A DNA stretch of 64,000 nt from Erythrobacter insulae (GTDB taxonomy: Bacteria > Pseudomonadota > Alphaproteobacteria > Sphingomonadales > Sphingomonadaceae): the NCBI RefSeq assembly GCF_007004095.1, contig NZ_VHJK01000001.1, forward strand, positions 2,112,501-2,176,500. The letters run 5' to 3'. Below are positions 36,754 to 44,438 of the stretch, in pieces; the first letter of the stretch is position 1; each line of letters starts with the position of its first letter. The notes beneath the pieces are model-generated. The model was not told the DNA's origin. It did no database searches and saw only the letters and a program-made list of their open reading frames with translations. The position numbers and the translations under genes are program-made.

Positions 36754-36783
36754 AGCGAGGCATCCTTGCGTGCACGAGCGCGC

Positions 36784-36825
36784 TTGACATACGCTATTTA
36801 GCGAATTAGCTAAATAGCGTATGTC
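36784..36825 (+). promoter_or_regulatory. sdpR promoter overlapped by a 17-bp-arm inverted repeat operator
   Basis: GACATACGCTATTTAGC (36786-36802) and GCTAAATAGCGTATGTC (36809-36825) form a perfect inverted repeat with the 6-bp centre GAATTA. A consensus -35 (TTGACA, 36784-36789) overlaps the left arm, and a plausible -10 (TAGCTA, 36807-36812) lies 17 bp on. The right arm contains the ATG of the ArsR-type gene at 36821. A repressor bound here would cover the promoter and the start. The predicted transcript would begin within a few bases of the ATG, so it is likely leaderless, and no Shine-Dalgarno sequence is visible. Confidence 0.8.
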
Positions 36826-37132
36826 TGTGTTTGAAGCTCTCTCTCATCCAATCCGCCGGCAAGTGCTCGAGATGCTGAAAGGCGGGGGCATGAGCGCAGG
36901 CGAAATCGCCGATGCGTTTGATGTGTCAAAGCCGACCATGTCGGGCCATTTTGCAAAATTGAAATCGGCCGACCTGATCGTTGGAGAGAACCGCGCAGGC
37001 ACAATCATTTACACGCTCAATATGTCGACGCTCGAAGAAGCGGTAATGGGCTTTATGGGGCGCGTTCGCCGCTCCGGCGCAAAATCCGATGCGCCAGAAT
37101 CCCAGAATCGACGCCAACCGAACGAGGTTTAA
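36821..37132 (+). CDS. ArsR-family autorepressor, SdpR type
   Basis: This 103-residue winged-helix repressor (MSVFEALSHPIRRQVLEMLKGGGMSAGEIADAFDVSKPTMSGHFAKLKSADLIVGE) resembles SdpR, the autorepressor paired with SdpI. It has no metal-binding cysteine pair, unlike classical ArsR/SmtB sensors. The only possible start is ATG 36821, because a TAG in frame lies two codons upstream. That ATG sits inside the operator, so the gene almost certainly represses itself. The stop is one base before the sdpI start. Confidence 0.88.
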   Translation: MSVFEALSHPIRRQVLEMLKGGGMSAGEIADAFDVSKPTMSGHFAKLKSADLIVGENRAGTIIYTLNMSTLEEAVMGFMGRVRRSGAKSDAPESQNRRQPNEV

Positions 37133-37133
37133 A

Positions 37134-37808
37134 ATGAGATCGAGGACCCTCCTGATCGTCTCTGCCGTGATTGCGGCTGCCATGGTGGTCTTTGCGTTTC
37201 TGGCAGAAGCGCGGCTGCCCGCTGGCGCTGAATTGCCGGTGCATTGGGACGCAACCGGTACGCCAGACAATTTCGCGCCAGCCCTTCAAGCCTTGTTGCT
37301 TCCGCCGATTGTGGTTGCGGCGATAGCCATTTTGTTTTCGATTATTCCAGCGCTTGAACCGCTTCAGGAAAAGCTGGACGGATCGGCGCCTTTGCTGCGG
37401 GCGGTCTGGATTGCCATGCTGTTTTTGATGATTGTGGTTCAGGCGACGATTGGCCTGCCCGCATTTGGCCTTGGTTTACCGGTCGATGCCGTCGTGATGG
37501 GAGTTGGCGTCTTGTTGGTGGTGATCGGAAACTTCCTGCCCAAAAGCCGCCCGGGTTTCTTCGTCGGTATCCGCACCCCGTGGGCGATCACCGATACGGA
37601 TAACTGGATCGCAACGCATCGGCTGGGCGGTAAGTTGATGATGCTGGCAGGTGCGTGCGTCATCCTGTCCGCAGTCCTGCCTCTCGGGCCGGAGCTTTCG
37701 GCAATCGTCGTCATCGGATCCGTCCTCTGCGCCGCTTTGATACCGACGATCTACAGCTGGTGGCTTTGGCAGAGCGGCGGCGGCGCAAAGACAGGAGATC
37801 AAGAATGA
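37134..37808 (+). CDS. SdpI-family membrane protein
   Basis: This 224-residue protein has about six transmembrane helices and the DUF1648/SdpI features ELPVHWDATGTPDNF near the N-terminus and GNFLPKSRPGFFVGIRTPWAITDTDNW. In Bacillus, SdpI gives immunity to the SdpC toxin and signals to SdpR. No sdpC-like toxin gene is seen here, so its role may be general envelope protection. It starts one base after sdpR and overlaps the next gene by ATGA, so all three genes are one transcript. Confidence 0.86.
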   Translation: MRSRTLLIVSAVIAAAMVVFAFLAEARLPAGAELPVHWDATGTPDNFAPALQALLLPPIVVAAIAILFSIIPALEPLQEKLDGSAPLLRAVWIAMLFLMIVVQATIGLPAFGLGLPVDAVVMGVGVLLVVIGNFLPKSRPGFFVGIRTPWAITDTDNWIATHRLGGKLMMLAGACVILSAVLPLGPELSAIVVIGSVLCAALIPTIYSWWLWQSGGGAKTGDQE

Positions 37809-38776
37809 AGCGGCATTTTCTGGGCTGGACAGCCTTGCTTGCAGGATGCTCGGTCAGTGTGGCCGCACAAAGTTCGACCGATGTCGCGGCTACTCATGAC
37901 GGGCTGATGGGATCGCTCTACGGAACGTTGGTTCCTGGCGATATTCAAAATGGTCCGGCTGTGCTGATCATTCCCGGATCGGGTCCCACGGACAGAGACG
38001 GTAACAATCCTCTCGGCGTTAGGGCGGCGAGTTATCGCCTTCTGGCAGAGCGCCTCGCTGAGCGCGGGATCACGACATTAAGGATCGACAAACGCGGCAT
38101 GTTTGCAAGCGCGGGAGCGACGGAGAACGCGAACGATGTGACCATCGAAACCTATGTCGCCGATACACATGCCTGGTCTGCGGTTTTGCGCAGCGAAACG
38201 GGCAATGATTGCGTTTGGCTGCTGGGCCACAGCGAAGGCGCGTTGATCGCATTAGCCAGCGTTGCGGATAGATCCGACGGTATCTGCGGAGTTATTCTGG
38301 CCGCGTCTCCCGGGCGGCCTCTGGGCGCTATTCTGCGCGAACAATTCAAGGCCAATCCGGCCAATGCCTCCATCCTTGACGATGCAGAGAAGGCTATTTC
38401 GCAGCTAGAAGCTGGCGAGGACATCGCAGCGAACGAACTGCCGCCGGTTTTGCTGCCCATTTTCGGGCCGCAAATTCAACGCTTTATGAAAAGTATGCTG
38501 GCGCAAGACCCGGCGGCGATGATTGCCGATTACACAGGGCCGGTTTTGATCCTGCATCCTCAGGAGGATATTCAAGTGGCGTTATCCGACGCGCAGGCCT
38601 TGCAGTCTGCGCAGGTTGATGCCGAATTGGTCATCCTTGAACAGGTCAATCATGTCCTGAAACAGGTTCCGCCGGGCGACCGTGCGGTCAATCTGCGATC
38701 CTACAGCGATGCATCGCTGCCAATCGCGCCCGCCGTTACCGAGGCTATCACCGAATTCGTCACCCGCGCCCGTTGA
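37805..38776 (+). CDS. Exported alpha/beta hydrolase in the sdpRI operon
   Basis: This 323-residue protein has a signal peptide (MKRHFLGWTALLAGCSVSVAAQ; the Cys could also be a lipobox) and a serine hydrolase fold. Features: the oxyanion segment IIPGSGPTDRDGNNPLG, the nucleophile elbow LLGHSEGALIA, an acid in LHPQEDIQV and a His in EQVNHVLK. GSGPTDRDGN is typical of the S9-like/BAAT group of exported hydrolases. Its start overlaps the sdpI stop (ATGA), so it is co-regulated with sdpRI. Its substrate is unknown. Confidence 0.8.
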   Translation: MKRHFLGWTALLAGCSVSVAAQSSTDVAATHDGLMGSLYGTLVPGDIQNGPAVLIIPGSGPTDRDGNNPLGVRAASYRLLAERLAERGITTLRIDKRGMFASAGATENANDVTIETYVADTHAWSAVLRSETGNDCVWLLGHSEGALIALASVADRSDGICGVILAASPGRPLGAILREQFKANPANASILDDAEKAISQLEAGEDIAANELPPVLLPIFGPQIQRFMKSMLAQDPAAMIADYTGPVLILHPQEDIQVALSDAQALQSAQVDAELVILEQVNHVLKQVPPGDRAVNLRSYSDASLPIAPAVTEAITEFVTRAR

Positions 38777-38816
38777 GGGATGCCCTGATCAGGCGCGGGC
38801 GAGTGATCGCTTGAGT

Positions 38817-40643
38817 TTATTTTTTGCGCTTGGCTTTTTTGCGCTCGTGCGGGCAAAGCAGGGTCTTGCGCAGGCGGATAGACTGCGGAGTGACCTCAAC
38901 CATCTCATCATCATCGATATAGGCGATGGACTGTTCCAGTGTCATCCGGCGCGGCGGGGTGAGGCGGATCGCATCATCCTTACCGGTCGAGCGCACATTG
39001 GAAAGCTGCTTCGCCTTCATCGGGTTCACTTCAAGATCGTCCGGTTTGGCGTTCTCGCCGATGACCATGCCTTCATAGACTTTCATCGCCGGGCCAACGA
39101 ACATCTCGCCGCGCTCTTCAAGCATGTTGAGTGCGTACGCGTTGGATTCGCCATCACCGTTTGAGATCAGCACGCCGTTATTCCGGCCGCCTACGGCACC
39201 TTTATAAGGGCCGTATTTTTCGAACAGCCGGTTCATGATGCCGGTGCCGCGTGTGTCGGACAGGAATTCACCGTGATACCCGATCAGCCCGCGTGACGGG
39301 GCGGAAAAGGTGATGCGGGTTTTGCCGACACCGGAAGGGCGCATTTCATTGAGGTCGGCTTTGCGCTTTTGCATTTTCTCAACGACCGTGCCGGAATGTT
39401 CATCATCCACATCGATGACGACGGTTTCGTAAGGCTCCATGCGCTGTCCGTCTTCTTCGCGGAACAGCACTTTCGGGCGCGAAATGCCCAATTCAAAGCC
39501 TTCGCGGCGCATTGTCTCGATCAGCACGCCGAGCTGCAATTCACCGCGTCCGGCCACTTCGAATGCGTCTTTGTCGTCTGCTTCGGTAACGCGAATGGCA
39601 ACGTTGGTTTCGGCTTCGCGCAGGAGCCGGTCACGGATCATCCGGCTGGTGACTTTGGTGCCTTCACGGCCTGCAAGCGGGCTATCATTGACCGAGAAAC
39701 GCATCGCAAGGGTAGGCGGATCAATCGGCTGTGCAGCGATCGGCTCGGTGACTGATGGATCGCAAATGGTGTTAGACACCGTTGCTTTTTCAAGTCCGGC
39801 GAGCGCGATGATATCACCCGCCTTCGCGCTATCAACGGGGACACGCTCAAGTCCGTCAAAACTCATCAGTTTGGTCGCGCGGCCCACTTCGACGACCTTG
39901 CCATCCATATCAATGGCATGGATCGGATCGTTGACATTGATCGTGCCCGACTGGACGCGGCCCGTAAGCACGCGGCCCATGAAATTGTCGCGGTCAAGCA
40001 AGGTCGCAAGGAAGCTGAACTTGCCTTCGGTATCAAGGCCAGGGGAAGGGACGTGTTCGGTGATCAGTTTGAACAGCGGATCAAGCGTTCCTTCGCGGGC
40101 ACTTTCATCATCGCTGGCGTAACCATCACGGCCTGATGCCCAAAGCGATGGAAATTCGAGCTGTTCGTCGGTCGCGTCAAGGCTGGCGAAAAGGTCGAAC
40201 ACTTCGTCCAGCACTTCTTGCGGGCGGCCATCGGGACGGTCGATTTTGTTGACGACAACAATCGGGCGCAGGCCAAGTGCCAGCGCCTTGCCGGTCACGA
40301 ATTTGGTTTGCGGCATTGCACCTTCGGCGCTGTCAACGAGCAGGATGACCCCGTCGACCATGCTCAGGATACGTTCCACCTCGGCGCCGAAATCGGCGTG
40401 GCCCGGCGTATCTACGATGTTGATGCGCGTGGTCTCGCCATCATGCTCCCACTCGACACTGGTGCATTTGGCAAGGATCGTGATCCCGCGCTCTTTTTCC
40501 AGATCGCCGGAATCCATGGCGCGTTCTTCGATGCGCTGGTTTTCGCGGTATGTGCCCGATTGACGGAACAATTGGTCCACCAAAGTGGTCTTGCCGTGGT
40601 CAACGTGGGCGATGATTGCGATATTACGCAGATTAGAAGACAT
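38817..40643 (-). CDS. typA: Ribosome-associated GTPase TypA/BipA
   Basis: This 608-residue translational GTPase has G1 IAHVDHGKTTLVDQL, G2/G3 ERGITILAK and DTPGHADFGAEVER, G4 VVNKIDRPDGRP, EF-G-like domains III and V, and the BipA-specific C-terminal region (RGEMFVGPAMKVYEGMVIGENAKPDDLEVNPMKAKQLSNVRSTGKDDAIRLTPPR, read in parts). It ends in a lysine-rich tail (HERKKAKRKK). It assists ribosome assembly and stress growth. It faces away from the TonB receptor gene across 407 bp. Confidence 0.96.
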   Translation of the reverse strand: MSSNLRNIAIIAHVDHGKTTLVDQLFRQSGTYRENQRIEERAMDSGDLEKERGITILAKCTSVEWEHDGETTRINIVDTPGHADFGAEVERILSMVDGVILLVDSAEGAMPQTKFVTGKALALGLRPIVVVNKIDRPDGRPQEVLDEVFDLFASLDATDEQLEFPSLWASGRDGYASDDESAREGTLDPLFKLITEHVPSPGLDTEGKFSFLATLLDRDNFMGRVLTGRVQSGTINVNDPIHAIDMDGKVVEVGRATKLMSFDGLERVPVDSAKAGDIIALAGLEKATVSNTICDPSVTEPIAAQPIDPPTLAMRFSVNDSPLAGREGTKVTSRMIRDRLLREAETNVAIRVTEADDKDAFEVAGRGELQLGVLIETMRREGFELGISRPKVLFREEDGQRMEPYETVVIDVDDEHSGTVVEKMQKRKADLNEMRPSGVGKTRITFSAPSRGLIGYHGEFLSDTRGTGIMNRLFEKYGPYKGAVGGRNNGVLISNGDGESNAYALNMLEERGEMFVGPAMKVYEGMVIGENAKPDDLEVNPMKAKQLSNVRSTGKDDAIRLTPPRRMTLEQSIAYIDDDEMVEVTPQSIRLRKTLLCPHERKKAKRKK

Positions 40644-41050
40644 GAGCGTTAATTTCCAAATTCGAATGCCGGATCGCAGAATGCGGAACGGCGAAAAAGC
40701 ACGATAAGCAGTTAAGGCGGGTTTATGGCCGGTTTGCGACAGTCAGGTTGACGCTACGGAATAGTCCGAAGGGTCGACATGCTGTTGCATTGCAACATTT
40801 GCCGCGCGCCTAGCGCAGCTGAATTGGTTCGGCAAGCTCTGGCGATTCTGACCGGCGCAAGAAAGGCACGCAACAGTGTGTCGGTGTTGCAACAATACCC
40901 CATTTCACTAAGAGTTCTGGGGGTTTCACGCTTGTCGCATACGTAAGCATAGCCTATTGCGAGCGCCAATCGAGCGGAAGGTCTTGCGCGTCTGGGGACG
41001 CGTGCCCTTACGGCAGCCAAAGCTCGATGGGATTTTGGAGAGGAGCTTTC
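40644..41050. promoter_or_regulatory. Divergent control region between typA and the TonB-dependent receptor
   Basis: No convincing gene is present in these 407 bp. It holds two related palindromes: TGTTGCA-T-TGCAACA at 40783-40797 (perfect 7-bp arms) and TGTTGCAACA at 40885-40894. GCAACA just before the second (40870-40875) adds a further half-site. They lie 154-268 bp upstream of the receptor ATG and 140-251 bp upstream of typA. They look like sites for one dimeric regulator. GGAGAGGAGCT precedes the receptor start. Confidence 0.5.
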
Positions 41051-43741
41051 ATGCGTTCGAATTCAACCGGCATCGCCGGATCATACCGCTTAACCCTACT
41101 CGCAGGTGCAGCCGCATTTGCTGTCGCCACGCCTAGCATCGCTTTTGCACAAGACGCAGACGATGATGACGACGCCGCGCTTCGGGCGCCGGATAATGGC
41201 AATCAAATTATCGTTACGGCGTCCAAGCGTGAGCAAACGCTGCAAGAGACCCCGATCTCTGTTTCCGTAACCAGCGGTGAAACGCTTGAGCAGGCACAGA
41301 TCCGCGACGTGCTCGACCTGCAGACGGTCACCCCTTCGCTTCGCGTCAGCCAGCTTCAAACCTCCTCGGCGTCGACTTTCATTATTCGCGGTTTTGGTAA
41401 CGGCGATAACAACTTCGGCATCGAGCCATCGGTTGGTGTGTTCATCGACGGTGTTTTCCGCTCACGTTCGGCTTCCGCTCTGAACGACCTTCCGAATGTC
41501 CAGCGCATCGAAGTTCTCAACGGCCCGCAATCCACCTTGTTCGGCAAAAACGCGTCGGCTGGTGTTATTTCGGTCGTAACCCGTCCGCCGCAATTCGAAT
41601 TCGGCGGCGCGGTTGAAGCCGTTTATGGCAATTTCAACACCGTATTCCTCAAAGGTGACATAACCGGCCCGATCACCGAAAACGTCGCATTCTCGGTCGA
41701 TGGTAGTTACCAGCGCCGCGATGGTTTTGGCACGATTGTCAATCTCAACGAAGACATCAATAACCGTAACCGTTATTCGGTTCGCGGTCAGTTGCTGATC
41801 GAGCCAACAGCCGATCTTAGCGTCCGCATCATCGGTGATTATGGCAAAATCGACGAGAATTGCTGTCAGACTGGCACGCTCGCGATTGGTCCAACGACCC
41901 GCGATGCAATTACTGCGGTCGGCGGCCAATCTCCTATCGGTCTGTTCACCAACGAAAACTTCTTGTCTGTTGAACCGGTCAACGAGAACGAAAACTACGG
42001 TGTTTCGGCACAAATCGACTGGAGCTCCGGCCCGATTTCGGTGACGTCGATCACCGCCTATCGCGAGCTGCGCAACTTCTTCAATCAGGATGTTGATTTC
42101 ACCAGCGCCGATCTCGTCACCGAGACGCGCGATCAGGCTGTTGATACGTTCACGCAAGAATTGCGCATCGCGAGCGATTTCGACGGTCCGATCAACTTCT
42201 TGCTCGGTGGTTACTATTTTGATGAGTCGATCTCGCAGAACAGCGAACTGCCAATCGGTGAGGATTTCCGCAGCTTTGCCGCCTTTAACGCGGCAAGCGC
42301 AGGATTTTTCGGAGCTACGCCCGAGCTTATCGGTTCGCAGATCCCGTTCCTTACACCTGCCCAGCAGATCGGTGCAGGCGAGGCTGCGCTGCAGGCCGCC
42401 GAAGCCGGTGCAAACTTTGGGATCGGTAGCATTTTGGGCGGCGACTTCCTCAGCCGGGAATTCTTCGGGCTCAACAACGAATCCTACTCTGTCTTTGGTA
42501 CGGTAGATTTTGAACCGGTCGATGGCCTCGTGTTCACCGCAGGGTTCAACTACACTGATGACAGCAAGGATTTCGCGATCAACACGATCGCTGGCGATCC
42601 ACTGGCAACCATCAACCTTGTCGATGCGTTCATCGGAGTAGCTACCGCTGGTACAGTGACGTCACGTGACCAGTTCCTGGCGCTGCCGGCAGCTCAGCAG
42701 CAAGGTCTTGCGGCCGCCGCACTTAATCCGGCGACCAACCCGTTCCTGGATCTTGCAGCCCTGCAATTCCAGACAGGGTTCCTCGATGTGCCAAACGCAA
42801 TCGAGCCAGGTCAGACGAACGACGACAAATTCACCTATCTGTTCCGCGCTGCGTTTCAGGTAACGAATGAAGTCAATCTGTATGCAAGCTACGCAACCGG
42901 TTTCAAAGCGAGCTCGGTCAACCTGTCGCGTGACAGCCGTCCGTTGCTGGGTGATTTTGTCCCGGCTCCATCGGGGGCTTTCGCTAACGTACCGGCTCCG
43001 CGCGGTTACTTTAACTCGACGTTCCTTGCACCTTCATCGCCGATTACGGATGCTGGTCTTGCAACGCCGAACCTTTCAACCGGTTCACGCTTCGCAGGTC
43101 CGGAAGAAGCCGAAGTCTATGAGATCGGTTTCAAAGGCCAATGGGATGGCTTCGGCATCAACATCGCCTTGTTCGACCAGACGATTGAAGGTTTCCAGAG
43201 CTTCCTGTTCACCGGACTGGGCTTTGCGCTCGCCAATGCGGGTGAACAGTCGGTTCGTGGTTTTGAACTTGATGCGACGATCAATCCGGCAGACGGTCTG
43301 GTCCTGACATTCGCGATGACCCACCTCGATCCGGTGTTCGACAGCTTTACGAACAGCCCGATTGGTGATCTTTCGGGTGTCCGTCCGGGCAATATTCCGT
43401 CCTTCTCGATCGCGACAAGCGCGACGTACACGCATGAGTGGGACAGCGGGACACGCCTGATCTCTCGTGTGGATTACAACCACGAAAGCAACGAGCAGAT
43501 TTCGAACGGTTTTGCGGCGTTTGGCGATTTCGCAACTCAGTTCAAGCGGGATACGAACCTCGTAAACGCTTCGATGACGCTGGCGCTCGACAACGGGTTG
43601 GAGATCGGTGCATTTGCCCGGAACCTGCTTGATGAGCGTGACATTCTGACCATCTTCCCGGGTGTTGCCCAGGCAGGCACGGTTGCGGCTTATCCAAATG
43701 CGCCGCGCACATATGGCGGTGTTGTTCGGTTCAAGTTCTAA
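41051..43741 (+). CDS. TonB-dependent outer membrane receptor
   Basis: This 896-residue outer membrane beta-barrel imports an unknown ligand using TonB energy. It has a signal peptide (LTLLAGAAAFAVATPSIAFAQ), a TonB-box-like NQIIVTASKREQTLQETPISVSV, a plug domain (VLDLQTVTPSLRVSQL, FIIRGFGNG, RIEVLNGPQSTLFGKNASAGVISVVTRPP) and a C-terminal barrel ending YGGVVRFKF with terminal Phe. There is no N-terminal signalling domain. Loops are long and rich in Ala, Phe and Asn. No transporter or enzyme is adjacent to suggest a substrate. ATG 41051 follows GGAGAGGAGC. Confidence 0.93.
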   Translation: MRSNSTGIAGSYRLTLLAGAAAFAVATPSIAFAQDADDDDDAALRAPDNGNQIIVTASKREQTLQETPISVSVTSGETLEQAQIRDVLDLQTVTPSLRVSQLQTSSASTFIIRGFGNGDNNFGIEPSVGVFIDGVFRSRSASALNDLPNVQRIEVLNGPQSTLFGKNASAGVISVVTRPPQFEFGGAVEAVYGNFNTVFLKGDITGPITENVAFSVDGSYQRRDGFGTIVNLNEDINNRNRYSVRGQLLIEPTADLSVRIIGDYGKIDENCCQTGTLAIGPTTRDAITAVGGQSPIGLFTNENFLSVEPVNENENYGVSAQIDWSSGPISVTSITAYRELRNFFNQDVDFTSADLVTETRDQAVDTFTQELRIASDFDGPINFLLGGYYFDESISQNSELPIGEDFRSFAAFNAASAGFFGATPELIGSQIPFLTPAQQIGAGEAALQAAEAGANFGIGSILGGDFLSREFFGLNNESYSVFGTVDFEPVDGLVFTAGFNYTDDSKDFAINTIAGDPLATINLVDAFIGVATAGTVTSRDQFLALPAAQQQGLAAAALNPATNPFLDLAALQFQTGFLDVPNAIEPGQTNDDKFTYLFRAAFQVTNEVNLYASYATGFKASSVNLSRDSRPLLGDFVPAPSGAFANVPAPRGYFNSTFLAPSSPITDAGLATPNLSTGSRFAGPEEAEVYEIGFKGQWDGFGINIALFDQTIEGFQSFLFTGLGFALANAGEQSVRGFELDATINPADGLVLTFAMTHLDPVFDSFTNSPIGDLSGVRPGNIPSFSIATSATYTHEWDSGTRLISRVDYNHESNEQISNGFAAFGDFATQFKRDTNLVNASMTLALDNGLEIGAFARNLLDERDILTIFPGVAQAGTVAAYPNAPRTYGGVVRFKF

Positions 43742-43770
43742 ACGAACAGGATCACACCCAAACATCAAGA

Positions 43771-43806
43771 AAAGGCCTCGCCGGTTTACGGCGGGGCCTT
43801 TTTTGT
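43771..43806 (+). terminator. Intrinsic terminator after the TonB-dependent receptor
   Basis: AAAGGCCTCGCCG (43771-43783) pairs with CGGCGGGGCCTTT (43789-43801) with one G-U pair and a 5-nt loop, followed by a T run. It starts 29 bp after the receptor stop. Confidence 0.9.
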
Positions 43807-43866
43807 TATGTTTTGACTTTGCGCGAAAGCACGGGGCCGATTGCGCAGGGGAGCAAGGGGATCAAA

Positions 43867-44331
43867 ATGCACTGGATGATTTTGCCGCTAAAGCGGTATG
43901 CCGATTTTCAAGGGCGCTCGCGCCGGATGGAATATTGGATGTTTGCGCTGATGAATCTGATCATCATATCTGTTCTGGCCGGACCGGCGCTGTCCTCAAT
44001 CTTGGCGGCATCTGTGATGGGGTCAGATGACGCCGCAGCCGAGGCGATACTGACAGGGATGGGAACTCTCAGTTGGATCGGCCTGTCCGTGTATGGTTTG
44101 TATGCGCTCGCCATCCTGATTCCGGGCATTGCAGTCGTTGTGCGGCGTTTGCATGATCGGGATATGTCTGGGTGGTGGTATCTGGGCTTTATCGTCGCAT
44201 CATTCATCCCGCTCATCGGGCTTGTCGCCAGCATCGCGTTTATTGTGGTCATGCTGCTGCCGGGAACGCCGGGGCCGAACCGGTTTGGTCCAGATCCCAA
44301 AGATCCGAGCAATGCAGGCGTGTTTGAGTAG
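43867..44331 (+). CDS. DUF805 membrane protein
   Basis: This 154-residue inner-membrane protein has the DUF805 pattern: PLKRYADFQGRSRRMEYWMFALMNLII, several helices, VVRRLHDRDMSGWWYL and a C-terminal GTPGPNRFGPDPKDPSN. These proteins (YhaH/YhaI-like) are widespread and of unknown function. ATG 43867 is chosen because AAGGGGAT precedes it and the family begins there. Just after the stop lies a 12-bp tandem repeat and then a terminator. Confidence 0.87.
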   Translation: MHWMILPLKRYADFQGRSRRMEYWMFALMNLIIISVLAGPALSSILAASVMGSDDAAAEAILTGMGTLSWIGLSVYGLYALAILIPGIAVVVRRLHDRDMSGWWYLGFIVASFIPLIGLVASIAFIVVMLLPGTPGPNRFGPDPKDPSNAGVFE

Positions 44332-44338
44332 CGGCGGC

Positions 44339-44374
44339 AAGCCCGAAACCAAGCCCGAAACCAAGCCCGAAACA
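44339..44374. repeat. Three 12-bp tandem repeats after the DUF805 gene
   Basis: AAGCCCGAAACC is repeated three times (the last copy ends in A). Read in one frame it spells Lys-Pro-Glu-Thr three times, but the DUF805 gene has already stopped in its own frame. It may be noncoding or the remnant of a longer C-terminal tail. Confidence 0.8.
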
Positions 44375-44397
44375 AAGTTCAATCAAACAGGAATAGC

Positions 44398-44430
44398 AAA
44401 AGAGCGGGGCGTGCAGCTCCGCTCTTTTGT
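44398..44430. terminator. Bidirectional terminator between DUF805 and the ABC permease
   Basis: AAAAGAGCGG (44398-44407) and CCGCTCTTTT (44419-44428) form a perfect 10-bp stem, extended by three more pairs, with A and T runs on both sides. It can end transcription from both convergent genes. Confidence 0.88.
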
Positions 44431-44438
44431 GTTTGTGT

